Below are positions 1-9,478 of a stretch of DNA of 36,800 nucleotides, piece after piece. Numbering within the stretch: the stretch's first letter is position 1; every line of letters begins with the position of its first letter. The translations under genes and the position numbers were made by a program. The notes under the pieces are model-generated. The model was given only the letters and a program-made list of their open reading frames with translations. It had not been told where the DNA came from and ran no database searches. Source of the stretch: Bradyrhizobium sp. (GTDB lineage Bacteria > Pseudomonadota > Alphaproteobacteria > Rhizobiales > Xanthobacteraceae); the NCBI RefSeq assembly GCF_019244115.1, contig NZ_JAFATE010000253.1, positions 1 to 36,800 of the forward strand, in the 5' to 3' direction.

Positions 1-703
1 CTAGCGCGCATTCCACAAGCGCTCTCAGATTAGGGGCAGCGGAAGGGAGCCCACTCGACCCGCGTGGTTCGCGCATAAGACCGCTGGGGCGGAGACGCCG
101 CTTCAGTCAGTTCAGCGGCGGCAGCAGCCTTTAAGCCATTTTTTTGAAACCACCAGCCTTTTTTGGCCAAGGGGCCCACCTCAAGAAAGGGGACCCGTTT
201 TCGAACGGCAGCCGTACCAAAGTCGTCCTTGCGGACTGTCCGTAATTCGGTCACTCCGCGAACAGTTGAGTTGCGACGGCCTGCCATCGCGATAGAAGCT
301 AGACTAGGTCGGCTCCTAAATTGAAAAGCGACCACCTGTTCGAATGCTATCCGTCGTCATGCTCGGAGAACCGAGGACGATGAGTAGGCCATTCGCACGA
401 GCGGCTCGCAGGATTCAAAACGGCCAGCGCGACCTTAACGAAATCGCCGACCATACGCACGAGAAGTACAAAGGTTTTCAAGAACAATCCATTCTTCGCG
501 CCTTTCTTAGGGCTATTTGGCCGATCCGAATCTCTCTGGAGTGCAAACCTCTGCGAAGCAGCCGGACGTGTGCCAGGATGTTTGGTGAACGTACCTGCTA
601 ACTCGATTCGTGAAGCACCGTAACTTTCGCTCTCGTGAATGCCGCTGGACTTTGCACTTGATACCGCTGAGTGGCCCCCCCCGCGCGGCCGAGTCAGGCC
701 CGA
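1..703. other. No recognisable gene
   Basis: Two short open frames occur here (30-335 minus, 344-601 plus), but neither translation resembles a family I know, and neither has a convincing ribosome binding site or domain. A GC-rich stretch with a run of C at about 675-690 lies just beyond the stop of the dehydrogenase gene and could be part of a weak terminator. I treat the segment as intergenic or as remnant DNA. Confidence 0.5.
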
Positions 704-1564
704 CTAAGCGCGCAGCGCGGCGGCCACTTCCGGACGAGTCGCAGGCTCGTGGAGCGACGCCCTATCGAAGGCGGCCATGATCTGATCGAACCGGCCGGCA
801 ACGACGTCGCGCACTTCCGGATGCGTTAGGATGTAGAGATCGTTGCTCCTGATACCGGCGAGCACGCGGTCGGCCACGAAGGCGGGATCCAGTCCGGCCT
901 CGACGAGGGCGGCCATCTGCGGGTTGGCGGGCGCGTCGTCGGCTTCGCCGAAACGGGACGGCCGGTTTCTGGCGCTGGTCGCGATGCGGGTGCGCACGAA
1001 GGCGGTGCAAAGCACGCTGACCCCAATGTCGGTGCCGGCGAGCTCGGCGGCGAGGGTTTCCGTAAGCGAGATCACGGCGGCCTTGGTGGCGTTGTAAGGC
1101 GCTATTCCGGCCGGCCCCGCCAAGCCGGCCATGGACGCTGTGTTGACGACGTGGCCGCCCTCGCCGTGCGCCTTGATGTGCGGCAGGAACGCTTGGATGC
1201 CGTGGACCGCGCCCATGAAATTAACGCCGATCAGCCAATCCCAGTCCGCTTCCGCGATGGCCTCGACGGGGCCGCCGATCCCAACGCCAGCATTGTTACA
1301 GACGACGTGGACCTTGCCGAAGGCCGCGAATGTCTCCTCGGCGGCGTGGATGACCGAGGTGCGGTCCGAGACGTCGCAGGCAACCGCCCGCGCGTCGGCG
1401 CCGGAATCCTTCAGGTCGCGCAAGGCAGCGTTGAGCGCGCCCTGCTCGATGTCCGCGAGCATCACCTTCGCCCCCTCCGCGGCAAGGGCGCGGGTTAAAG
1501 CGAGGCCGATGCCGCTGGCTGCGCCGGTCACGAAGGCGGTTCTTCCGTCGAAACTTCCGATCAT
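704..1564 (-). CDS. SDR family NAD(P)-dependent oxidoreductase
   Basis: This is a classical short-chain dehydrogenase/reductase of 286 residues. The Rossmann glycine motif TGAASGIG lies at residues 13-20, the NNAG structural motif at 90-93, the catalytic serine near 144, and the Tyr-x3-Lys pair at Y157/K161. An acidic residue at the end of beta-2 (D38, in LADIE) suggests NAD(H) rather than NADP(H), by family rule. The substrate cannot be read from the sequence; a typical role is reversible oxidation of an alcohol or 3-hydroxyacyl group in the cytoplasm. The ATG at 1564 is preceded by a good Shine-Dalgarno (GGGAGGA). The gene starts 40 bases after the stop of the upstream cyclase frame, so the two may be co-transcribed. 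The frame is intact. Confidence 0.93.
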   Translation of the reverse strand: MIGSFDGRTAFVTGAASGIGLALTRALAAEGAKVMLADIEQGALNAALRDLKDSGADARAVACDVSDRTSVIHAAEETFAAFGKVHVVCNNAGVGIGGPVEAIAEADWDWLIGVNFMGAVHGIQAFLPHIKAHGEGGHVVNTASMAGLAGPAGIAPYNATKAAVISLTETLAAELAGTDIGVSVLCTAFVRTRIATSARNRPSRFGEADDAPANPQMAALVEAGLDPAFVADRVLAGIRSNDLYILTHPEVRDVVAGRFDQIMAAFDRASLHEPATRPEVAAALRA

Positions 1565-1603
1565 CTTCGTTCCTCCCTTGTTTGGACGGCGTTTGTCGGA
1601 CCG

Positions 1604-3844
1604 TCAGGCGGACCACCACCACCATCCGCTCAACATGATCCGGTTGCGCAGCTCCACCGTGCGCGGGGCGCGTGGCGGAAGCGTCTTGACCAGCGCCATC
1701 GCCCGCTTGAGGTGCGCGGTCGCCTCGATGTTGTTGGAGGCCGCGGTGGCGCGGGCGGACGCCGCGATGTAGAGGTCCGCCGCCTTCTCGGTCTGGCCCG
1801 CCTCGGCGCAGTGATGGGCGAGCGTCTCCGGCTGGCGCACCGGGATCTCCGGGAAGTCAGATTCGAGCGTCGCGGCGATGCGCGCATGCAACCGCTGCCG
1901 CTTCTCGCGCAGCATGGTGCCGTAGGCGGCGTCCTGTACCAGCGCGTGCTTAAACGTGTATTCGGCGTCGGGCGGGGCGCCGCGCCGGAAGATTAGTTCG
2001 GCGCTCTCGAGCCGTTCCAGAGAGCGCGCCAGCAGCGGCGGCGGAAGCTCCGCGACCGCGGCGATCAGCTCGTAGGAGAATTGGCGGCCGATCGCCGCGC
2101 CGAGCTGGGCGAGGTCGCGCGTTTCCGGCATTCGGTCAAGGCGGCCGAGCAGCGAGTCGAGCAGCGTCTCCGGGATCGCCGTCCGTCCGACTAGGGCGGT
2201 CGCGAGATACGCGTTGCTGCCGGCCTTCCTGACCAGGCCGCTCTCGAGGACGGTCTTGGTCAGCTCCTCGACGAACAGGGGAACGCCGTCGGCGCGGTCC
2301 AGAATCTGGCTGGCAATCTCCCTGGGCAGGACCCGGCCGCCCGTGAGATGGGAGATAATGGCCGTGCATTGCTCGGACGGCAGCCTGCCGAGGCCGAGCA
2401 GATCTACCTGGGGACGGTCGCGCCACGGTGGGGCGAATTCGGGGCGGAACGTTAAGACGAGCAGGACACGCAACGCGTCCAGCCGATCGACGAGGAGGTC
2501 GAGCAGGGCGCGCGTGGTCGGATCGCTCCAGTGCACGTCCTCGAATATCATCAGCACGGGACATCGCGCGGCCAGGCCCTCAATCAGCGTCAGCGGTGCT
2601 TCGAGCGTCCTCGCCTTGCGCACCGGCGGCGGCAGGTCGATGGCCGGGTGGCGGTCTCCGGGCGCGATGCCGAGGAGATCGGCCAGCAGCGGCAGGACTT
2701 CGCGCGGGCTGTCGGTCGCCTGCGCGATCACGGCTTCCAACTTGGCGAGGCGCACGGCGTCAGCGTCAGCGCGGCGGATGCCCGCGGCGTGGTTCAACTG
2801 CCCGATCAGCGGGTGCAGCGCGCTGTCCTGATGATGCGGGGAGCAGAAATAGCGCAGGCGCGCATGCCGCTCCGGGGCGGAGAGCTCCAGAAGGACTTGC
2901 GTCAGGCGGGACTTACCCACCCCCGCCTCTCCCGACAGCAGCACGACGCGTCCCTTTCCCGCCTTCGCCTGCTCCCACCGGCGCAGGAGCAGCGAGGTCT
3001 CGTCGTCGCGGCCGACGAGCGGCGCGCCAGCGGCGCGTAGCGCCTCGAAGCGGCTTTCGGCAGCGTCGCTCCCAAGCACCTGCCAGGCCCGCACGTTGCG
3101 GTCGAAGCCCTTGAGCGGGACCATGCCGAGGTCGCGGTATTCGAACAGTCCGCCCGTCAGGTCGCGGGTGCCGGATGCGATGACCACGGCTCCGGGTGCG
3201 GCCAGCGCCTGCAGCCTGGCTGCGAGGTTGGGGGTTTCTCCGACGACTGCCTGCTCCTGCGCCGCGCCGGTTCCGAGCAGGTCGCCGACGACCACGAGGC
3301 CGGTGGCGATGCCAACCCGGACGCCCAGCGGCGAACCAGCGGGGGTGTCCAGGAGGGGCACGGCCTCGGCGAGAGCTAGGCCCGCGCGCACCGCGCGTTC
3401 GGCGTCGTGCTCGCTCGCCTGCGGATAGCCGAAATAGGCCAATACGCCGTCGCCCATGTACTTGGCGACGAAGCCTCCCTCGCGCTCGATCGCTTCCGCG
3501 CAGCACCGGTGATAGGACCCAACGGCGACGCGCAGATCTTCGACGTCGAGCCTGGTCGACAGCGCAGTCGACGCGACGAGGTCGCAGAACATGATTGACA
3601 GATGACGGCGCTCGGCCTCGGTCTGTGGTTTGGGACCGGGACGCGCGTCGGCGGGCCGAAGCTCGGCGATGCCCGTCAGTAGCCTGCGGCGGTGACCGAG
3701 CGAGATGATCCCGATCTCCTTCAGATCCAGGTCCGTCAGATGAGGCAGCATCGACATGTCGATGTCGTTCCGGGCGAAGCACGCCGCGTATTCGGCAAGG
3801 CCGACCGCCATCAACCATTCGGGAACCGACGTTGGCTGGGACAT
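1604..3844 (-). CDS. SAM domain-adenylate cyclase-AAA ATPase regulator, C-terminally truncated
   Basis: A multidomain regulator of 746 residues. Residues 1-62 resemble a SAM domain (PEWLMAVGLAEYAACF). Residues about 80-230 are a class III nucleotide cyclase with metal-binding aspartates in IMFCD (D88) and KYMGDG (D132) and the NLAAR transition-state motif at 206-210. An AAA/STAND-type ATPase follows, with Walker A GEAGVGKS at 305-312 and Walker B LMIFEDVHW at 431-439. By family knowledge such proteins usually run past 1,000 residues with C-terminal TPR-like repeats. Here the alpha-helical part stops abruptly in LRNRIMLSGWWWWSA, read from a short TGG repeat, so about 300 or more residues appear to be lost. 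The product is probably cAMP, but cyclase activity is inferred. The N-terminal half looks functional. Confidence 0.85.
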   Translation of the reverse strand: MSQPTSVPEWLMAVGLAEYAACFARNDIDMSMLPHLTDLDLKEIGIISLGHRRRLLTGIAELRPADARPGPKPQTEAERRHLSIMFCDLVASTALSTRLDVEDLRVAVGSYHRCCAEAIEREGGFVAKYMGDGVLAYFGYPQASEHDAERAVRAGLALAEAVPLLDTPAGSPLGVRVGIATGLVVVGDLLGTGAAQEQAVVGETPNLAARLQALAAPGAVVIASGTRDLTGGLFEYRDLGMVPLKGFDRNVRAWQVLGSDAAESRFEALRAAGAPLVGRDDETSLLLRRWEQAKAGKGRVVLLSGEAGVGKSRLTQVLLELSAPERHARLRYFCSPHHQDSALHPLIGQLNHAAGIRRADADAVRLAKLEAVIAQATDSPREVLPLLADLLGIAPGDRHPAIDLPPPVRKARTLEAPLTLIEGLAARCPVLMIFEDVHWSDPTTRALLDLLVDRLDALRVLLVLTFRPEFAPPWRDRPQVDLLGLGRLPSEQCTAIISHLTGGRVLPREIASQILDRADGVPLFVEELTKTVLESGLVRKAGSNAYLATALVGRTAIPETLLDSLLGRLDRMPETRDLAQLGAAIGRQFSYELIAAVAELPPPLLARSLERLESAELIFRRGAPPDAEYTFKHALVQDAAYGTMLREKRQRLHARIAATLESDFPEIPVRQPETLAHHCAEAGQTEKAADLYIAASARATAASNNIEATAHLKRAMALVKTLPPRAPRTVELRNRIMLSGWWWWSA

Positions 3845-3953
3845 CCCGGTCCATCCCGCGGTTTGATCCTTTGTGATTTTAGCATTCTCTCCAGTAATGG
3901 CTATCCACCGCGGCAGGGAGGGCGAGCGGGACCTGTTTTTGACCTGTGGTCCG

Positions 3954-3979
3954 GCGGGGTTCGATTCCGCTCACCCGCA
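3954..3979 (+). other. Possible tRNA 3'-end fragment (Gly-like), degenerate
   Basis: The segment reads GGTTCGATTCC followed by a CACCCGC acceptor-like strand, close to my memory of the 3' end of alphaproteobacterial tRNA-Gly genes. The T-stem has mismatches and no matching 5' acceptor strand (GCGGGTG) lies about 70 bases upstream, so it is not an intact tRNA. It may be a scar of site-specific integration or coincidence. Confidence 0.22.
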
Positions 3980-4541
3980 AATCGGCCCGCCTCGGAAGAT
4001 TTGATGTGGCTTTCTTCGAACGGTCTTCGCCGTCCGCGTGGTCGTATCAGGCAGTGCGCCTCGTTTCCTCGCCGGAGCCGCATCGCCTGACCAATAACGC
4101 CGCGGGTGCGAGCAGCGAGATCGCACTCGGCCGGCAAGGCGTGGTTATTCGCCGGCACCGATCGCGGCGGTAAACGCGCGCCCATGATTTACGAATTCAC
4201 CGCCAAGCTCAACAGCGTCGACCTCCGGCCTGGTAGCCAACGTCACCCGCATCAACGACCCCAGATCTAGGCGCTCGACGATTCCAGGGTCGTTACCCTC
4301 AGGATGCTTTTGGATGAGGGTGAGGGATTCGAAATGACTTGGCTGACAACCCAACGTGTCTCGTGGATTCGGGCACGATACCAACTAGAGCTGGTATAGA
4401 GGTCCGGAGAAAAATCCGTTCTCCAAGGCCAATCGGGGCTTGCCTGGCCTGCCCGGTGGTATTCTCCCGCGCAAAAACCCTGGCAAAACAGCCGGATTTG
4501 CAGGGGTCTTGCGCCCAGGATTTGCGGAGACTCATGTTGGC

Positions 4542-4569
4542 TGGCGGAGCGAGTGGGATACGAACCCAT
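4542..4569 (-). other. tRNA-Ser 3'-end-like fragment, candidate attachment-site remnant
   Basis: On the minus strand this reads ATGGGTTCGTATCCCA, then CTCGCTCC, then GCCA. It resembles the T-arm, acceptor strand, G73 discriminator and CCA of a bacterial tRNA-Ser. It differs from the pattern I expect (GTGGGTTCGAATCCCACTC...) at only a few positions, including A58 of the T-loop. The 5' part of the tRNA is absent. Integrases of genomic islands commonly recombine at tRNA 3' ends and leave such a fragment beside the int gene; the integrase remnant starts about 830 bases to the right. The island interpretation is inference. Confidence 0.45.
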
Positions 4570-5109
4570 AGTGCAGTACGCGCGATCAACATCGCCCTGA
4601 CAAGGCAGCGCTCGCTAGTCGCTTGCTGAGCCGTAAACGGAAAGTTAAGTTTCGAAATTCGGGCATCGAATTTAGCCGAAGACTCTGCGCTTGGAATCGC
4701 TCCATCCTGGCGTCATGTCCAAGAGCCTAATCATCCCGGACAGCCGGATTTATGTGGTGGTCGCACTGGTGGCGGCCTCGTCGATCAATGCTTTCGTGCT
4801 ATTGGCGATGCTATAAGATTTTGTGGTGAAGGTTCGGACAGTGGATCTGAGATAATCCGCACAAGGCCCTGGGATTGTACAGAAATGAGGACCAGCAGCG
4901 ATCCAAGTTGATGGGTCATTCGAGCTGCCCCGATATCTGAATTGCCCATCCGATTTCCACGCCAAGCTAGCCGGATGTCCGATGGAGAGCTCGCCACTCT
5001 TGCGTCCGCGGCTTTCTCCGTTTTGCATACCTGAGGTTGCAGCTCCACCGGAGCTGCCGCCGGCTACGACCAGCGGACCGGGTGAATTCACAGGGCTATG
5101 GAGCTCCGC

Positions 5110-5331
5110 ATGCCGCGGCGTCCCGCCAAGGTCACACAAGCAGACATTGCCCGCGCGATCCGCGCCGCCAAAGAAACCGGCGCGGGCGAAGTCACTATCG
5201 ATGGAGAAGGCGTCATTCGGATCGCCTTGGCGCCAGGCGCAGCGCCAATCAAGCCCACAAGCGGCCACGACAAGGAATGGACGCCGTCCGAAGCGTTACA
5301 GCGTTTCCTGAAACGCACCGAAAGCGGGTGA
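5110..5331 (+). CDS. Small hypothetical protein associated with integrase
   Basis: The product is 73 residues beginning MPRRPAKVTQADIARAIRAA. An amphipathic helix is followed by a short beta-rich segment (GEVTIDGEGVIRIAL) and a polar tail. I recall similar small proteins next to tyrosine integrases in Bradyrhizobium islands, but they have no assigned function; a DNA-binding or excisionase-like role is only a guess. I prefer the ATG at 5110 because GGAG precedes it by six bases and it yields the usual MPRRP start; an in-frame ATG at 5098 would add MELR. It ends 72 bases before the integrase start, and two inverted repeats fill that gap. Confidence 0.6.
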   Translation: MPRRPAKVTQADIARAIRAAKETGAGEVTIDGEGVIRIALAPGAAPIKPTSGHDKEWTPSEALQRFLKRTESG

Positions 5332-5349
5332 AACGCACCTTATACAATT

Positions 5350-5368
5350 GATGCGGAGTCACCGCATC
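5350..5368 (+). promoter_or_regulatory. Inverted repeat upstream of integrase
   Basis: GATGCGG (5350-5356) and CCGCATC (5362-5368) form a perfect 7-bp inverted repeat around AGTCA. It lies between the small protein gene and the integrase, directly before a second, larger hairpin. It could be an operator, a weak terminator for the upstream gene or part of the integrase recombination site. Confidence 0.4.
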
Positions 5369-5377
5369 GCTAGACTC

Positions 5378-5410
5378 CAAGCATTGGTCCGCGGAGAACG
5401 CCAATGCTTG
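5378..5410 (+). promoter_or_regulatory. 10-bp inverted repeat enclosing RBS and start codon of the integrase
   Basis: CAAGCATTGG (5378-5387) pairs perfectly with CCAATGCTTG (5401-5410). The integrase ATG (5404-5406) is inside the right arm, and the likely Shine-Dalgarno GGAGA is in the 13-base loop. In mRNA this would form a stable hairpin holding the start codon, so it could limit translation of the integrase; alternatively it is a protein-binding operator. The repeat is seen directly; the function is inferred. Confidence 0.55.
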
Positions 5411-6911
5411 AGTCAGACAAACGCAATCCTCGCGCGCCCGAGGATCGGCGAATGTATCTCTATTTCAATTACTCCGAGTCCGGCTCACTGCGCTGGTACG
5501 TGAAGGTCAGCCGCAAGGGCCGCAGGATCGGGATCAGTGGGGACTACGGAACGCCAGCGTTCGACGCGGCCTATGAGGCCGCCCTTGCGACGCTCGGAGG
5601 GGTGCTGCGCATGCGTCGCGTCAGAGGCACGGTGAAGCCGGACCAGCCCGAGCGCCGCTATCTTTACGTCGACATCAGCCAGCGCGGTCAGTTGCGCTAC
5701 TACGTGCAATTGCGCAACAAGCTGCCGAAGATCCGGATCAAGGCCGAGTTCGGCACGGCAGATTTTGACACCGAGGTTGCGGGGGCAATCGCCGCGCAGA
5801 TCGCGCTCTACGGCAACGAGGGTGATTACATCAATGCACAAAAACAGCGGAACGAAGAGCGCCCTGCCCTGCCAACAACGCCGGCGCAACCCGGCAGCCT
5901 GCGATGGTACTGGAACGGCTACAAGCACAGCGATCACTGGCTCGGAGATCTCAGTGTCGGCCAGGAGGGCCTGGCGGACTCAACACGGCTGCAGCGCACC
6001 GGATTGATCGAGAGCCTGATGGTGGAGAATGGAGAGAAGCCGTTCGCGGTGCTGACGCGCAAGGTGATCAAAGCGGAAATGAAGGCGCGCACACCGTCTC
6101 AGGCCGGCAACCTTCTATCGGCGCTTCGCGGGATGATCCGCTGCATGATCGACGAGGGCCACCTCAAGAGGACGACGATCCGACGATCGGCGTTCGCTCC
6201 GGCAAGGCGAAGGCCTCACGCGAGAGCGGCGGGTTCGTCCCGTGGAATGAGGACGATATGGCGATGTACCGGGCGAAATGGCCGCTCGGCACTGAGGCCC
6301 GGCTGATGTTCGACATCCTCCACTACACTTTTCTGCGGCTCGGCGACGCGCACCGCTTCGGGCCGCCGCATCTGCGCCAGATCGTGCGGAAGATGGCCGT
6401 GCAGATCGCAACCGAAAAAAGCCGAGGCAACACCACCGTCACGGTTCCGGTCCATCCCGAGTTTGCGGAAAGCCTGCGGGCGGCGCGCGCGGCCGGCATC
6501 AGCGGCGCCGAGGTCTTCACCGGCAAGAAGTTCAGAGGCCGCGTGTTACCGATGAACAAGAAGGCGCGGGCAATGAAATTCAAGAAGTACGCGGTGCTCG
6601 CCGGCGCCAACGAGCCGAAGAAGAGCTGCCATGGCGTGCGCAAGGCACGCGCTGAGGTCGCCGCTTACGCCGACTGCACCGAGAGCCAGATGATGGCGAT
6701 GTTCGGCTGGACCGATCCCAAAATGCTGGCGCATTACATCGCGCAGGCAAACCGCGAGAAGCTCGGGATCAGCGGCATGGAGAAGATCGTGGCGTTCGAT
6801 CAGAGCCAGTCACTGGATGATTTCATGGAAGTGCCGGAGGCGAACAGCATGGCAACGCCGACAGCGAACGGAGTGGTAACATTCCCGTGTAACATTCGGA
6901 AAAAAGCTTAG
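5404..6911 (+). pseudogene. int: Tyrosine site-specific integrase, frameshifted
   Basis: The N-terminal half reads from 5404 in one frame (MLESDKRNPRAPEDRR...). After about 6165-6180 the homologous reading continues in another frame to 6911. The break lies at CTCAAGAGGACGACGAT; restoring one G (AAGGAGG) rejoins LKEDDDPTIGV. The second part is the catalytic domain: the first arginine in LRLGDAHR, an HGVRKA box (H-x-x-R), W in FGWTD and a tyrosine in HYIAQANR. The N-terminal part repeats a module with the pattern YLY(F/V)...G.LR(W/Y)YV...(I/K)RI...(Y/F)GT..FD twice, then has a third weaker GSLRWYW copy before the core-binding domain. It probably mobilised the local island and is now likely inactive, unless the frameshift is a sequencing error. 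Confidence 0.85.
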
Positions 6912-7129
6912 AGAAATCAACGCCAAACGTGGGTTTATGGTGCGCTCGGAGGGCGGTCGCATTTACTGCAAAATCAATGGGTTGCCAGGATCTATCAAAC
7001 CATAAGGTGCATTTCAAAGCTAAAAGTATCTTTCGAAAGGCGCCCTATGCCATTGTCGGGGGTTCGAGTCACGAAAAGCCGCCTGAGGGCATTCTCTCTG
7101 GCGTCAGGCAAGATTATAGGGGATCCCTG

Positions 7130-8990
7130 TCAGGCAGCCTGCGCAGCCGCCGTCTCAAGCGAGACGAATAGGACCGGACGGTCTTGGCCCGCATCGATGT
7201 AAGTAAACTCATCGCCCGGCGCGGCTTTGGCGAGCGCCTCGGCCAAGGTCGTCTTCACATGCAAAAAGCCATTGATCGGATCATTATCCGTGCTGCTGAT
7301 CGTGTAAAATTCGGGCCGTGAAGGCTCCTTGTCCAAGTGCCGGATGATGACGCGGTCGCCGTGCCGGAGCTGGTACTGGGGCTCATCGCCTGCCGCGGTG
7401 CCTTGCTCCGTACCGATAAACTCCGAGATGATGTCCGCGCCCGGCACTTCATCCCCTCCGGGCGTGCGCAGGTCAGCCGCCCGGACCGTCCGGTGTTCGG
7501 AGTAGCCTCGGCCGGAAGCCGCCTGCTGAAGCGGCTTGATCTTCATGCGATCAAGGGTAGCGAATAGGTCCTCGATGACGCCTTCAGGATCAAGGCTAAA
7601 GTTCGAGCCAAAGCAACGCCAGAACATCCAACCGACCCGCTCAAGGATCCGCTGGCGGCGCATGTCATCGGCCCAGCGCTCGGGGCCGTGATATCGGTCC
7701 CCGTCACATTCGATCGCAAGCCTTCGCCCGCCCTCGCTTCCACGACCATGTCGATTGAGAAGCCAACGGAGCCAACCTGCGGCGTGACGTGATAGCCGCG
7801 ATCGACAAGCGCGCGGAACACAGACTTCTCAAACTCTGACTGGCAGAGATCGATCAGCTCGGCCGTCGGGCTCCCGACCTTTGGCATGGGGTCGCGGAAA
7901 TGCGCAATGACCTTGGCCTTGAGGTCGTTTGGGTTCAGCTCCTCTTCTCGAACCGAACGCACGAGGATCATGCGGTCGCGCGCGCGCGACAGGGCGACGT
8001 TATAGCGCTGCTGGTATTGCGTGGAGGTCTGTGCCTGCTTGCGCGAACGGTCGGCAACCATGGATATGAAGACAATATCTCGCTCGTCACCTTGCATTGT
8101 GGCGCCGTCGCCACACACAATGCGGTGGCGGACCATGGCTCCTTCGCCGATCCGCTCCATCAAGAGCTTCTGGATGAAAAGCGCCTGATCGGCGCCGATG
8201 AGCGAGATCACCCCTATCGAGCGCGCGGGCGACGGATGGCCCTCGGTGGCAGGCGCCGTTGCTTCGACAATCTTCTCGATCTCGGCGAGGATGACTTCGG
8301 CTTCGGCCGGATTGACCTTCGATTTCCCGCGACGCTCCCCGTCCTCCACGTACAAATCGATGAGCGGCGGATCGAGCCTCGCATGGGGCTTGGGAATCCG
8401 CAGCGGGATGAGGTTTTCATTATAGAACTGCATCGAGAACCGAATGATCGGCTCGACGCAACGGAAGTGTTCTTTGAGCATGACGAACTTGGCGGGGAAC
8501 ATGACGCGCGCGAGATCGTAGATCGACGCGCCCGGTTCGACCTCCGCACGGAACGGAAATTCGCTGAGGAAATTGTGGCGTAGCCTCGCGATGTTGGCGA
8601 TCGACAGGAATGCCGAGCTGGGGCTCACCTGCCGGTCATCGCCCACGACGAGAACTTTCTTGCCGCGCAAGAGCGCCGGCAATTCCCGCGCATCGGACTG
8701 CGAGGCTTCGTCGAGGATGACGAGATCGAAACTTCCGAGTTTTGCTGGAAGCTGTTCCGAGACGCGCCAAGTCGGCATGATCCAGCAGGGCACAGCATCG
8801 TAGCAGCCTTGCATGGCTTGACGCGCGTTCTGCCGATGCAGAACGGCACGCTGTCCTGTCCCGGCACCAAGCCGCCGGATGATGTTCGCAAACCGGATGG
8901 CTGTGAGGTCCAAGGGGAAATCACTCGAGCCGCTTCTCGAGGAAGGCCCGCCATCGTCGGGCTCTACGGCGAACGCCGCCGCGATGTCGT
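7130..8990 (-). pseudogene. Superfamily 1 helicase with Vsr-like nuclease domain, N-terminally truncated and frameshifted
   Basis: The minus strand encodes the C-terminal part of a large UvrD/Upf1-like helicase. It has motif II LVILDEASQSD, motif III VVGDDRQVSPS, motif V with the GDGATMQGDERD segment, and motif VI QRYNVALSRARDR. After [14 protein letters not shown] (about 7735) the family-like sequence continues in a second frame ([12 protein letters not shown]..., [20 protein letters not shown]), which resembles the MTES_1575/Vsr-type endonuclease domain found at the end of these helicases. A tail with [20 protein letters not shown] is reminiscent of a GreA C-terminal fold. Near 8925 a further frame break follows WRAFLEKRLE. 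The N-terminal half of the protein, which carries the Walker A motif, is gone. Intact relatives are often found in defence or mobile islands. Confidence 0.75.
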
Positions 8991-9478
8991 GCTATCGCGA
9001 TCACGTCGCTCGGGGCGTTGGGTGGCCGCGCGACGACGCCCGTCATCGATCATCCGGAGGTGGCGATCGTTGGCGTCAACCGGATTGCGATCCGTCCTCA
9101 AAGCGAACAGGATCGCAGTTTGGCGTGCAAATCGTAGTTTTGGCAGGGGAGAGAATCGAACCGCCGACCCGAACAATCGGTTCTGGTTCTGCAGTATGCC
9201 ATCTTGCGTCTGATCCCGTCAAGCAGGCCGCCACGAAGATTTCAGACCGCCTGGCCTTGGCCCAGTTCAGTAACGTTGAAGAGGCCAGCGCCAAGGAACC
9301 CCAGCCGTCTCACCGGCCGACTGACGACACCGAGGATAAGTCAGAAGCGGCTTCATCTACGAGGCGCCTCGCCGCGAGTCGCGCGCCGCGCCATGTTGGC
9401 TTCCTTATTCACCGAACGTTCAACTGCCCCGTCTTTTGCTAGGACAACAAGCCTTCTACAGATGGTCCAAGTGTGAGC
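8991..9478. other. Gene-free stretch with a tRNA-like 3' fragment
   Basis: No recognisable protein. On the minus strand at 9141-9170 there is a tRNA T-arm/acceptor-like stretch, listed separately. The remaining open frames have no family character. Confidence 0.5.
9141..9170 (-). other. Degenerate tRNA 3'-end-like fragment
   Basis: The minus strand reads GGGTCGGCGGTTCGATTC, then TCTCCCCTGCCA, with a proper T-loop (TTCGATT) and an acceptor-like CCCTGCC strand. The T-stem has mismatches and no matching 5' half follows. A short frame across it gives VRVGGSILSPA, like the peptide artefacts of translated tRNA 3' ends. Together with the fragment at 4542-4569 it brackets the integrase and helicase remnants. 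Confidence 0.35.

Larger units (their letters stand above)
3845..5097. other. Gene-free stretch with tRNA 3'-end-like fragments
   Basis: No open frame here gives a recognisable protein. Several short frames contain peptides such as VRIPLAPPA, which are typical artefacts of translating the 3' end of tRNA genes. Two tRNA-like 3' fragments (3954-3979 plus, 4542-4569 minus) are listed separately. The rest looks like relic DNA at an integration hot spot upstream of the integrase remnant. Confidence 0.5.

Noticed and set aside
344..601. 85-residue plus-strand frame
   Set aside because: No RBS, no recognisable family and mixed composition; probably chance.
2428..3114. Long plus-strand frames over the cyclase gene
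   Set aside because: Antisense frames kept open by high GC; arginine/alanine-rich with no domain, while the minus strand encodes clear motifs.
7060..7100. GGGGGTTCGAGTC, which looks like a tRNA T-arm
   Set aside because: The stem does not pair and there is no acceptor strand on either side.
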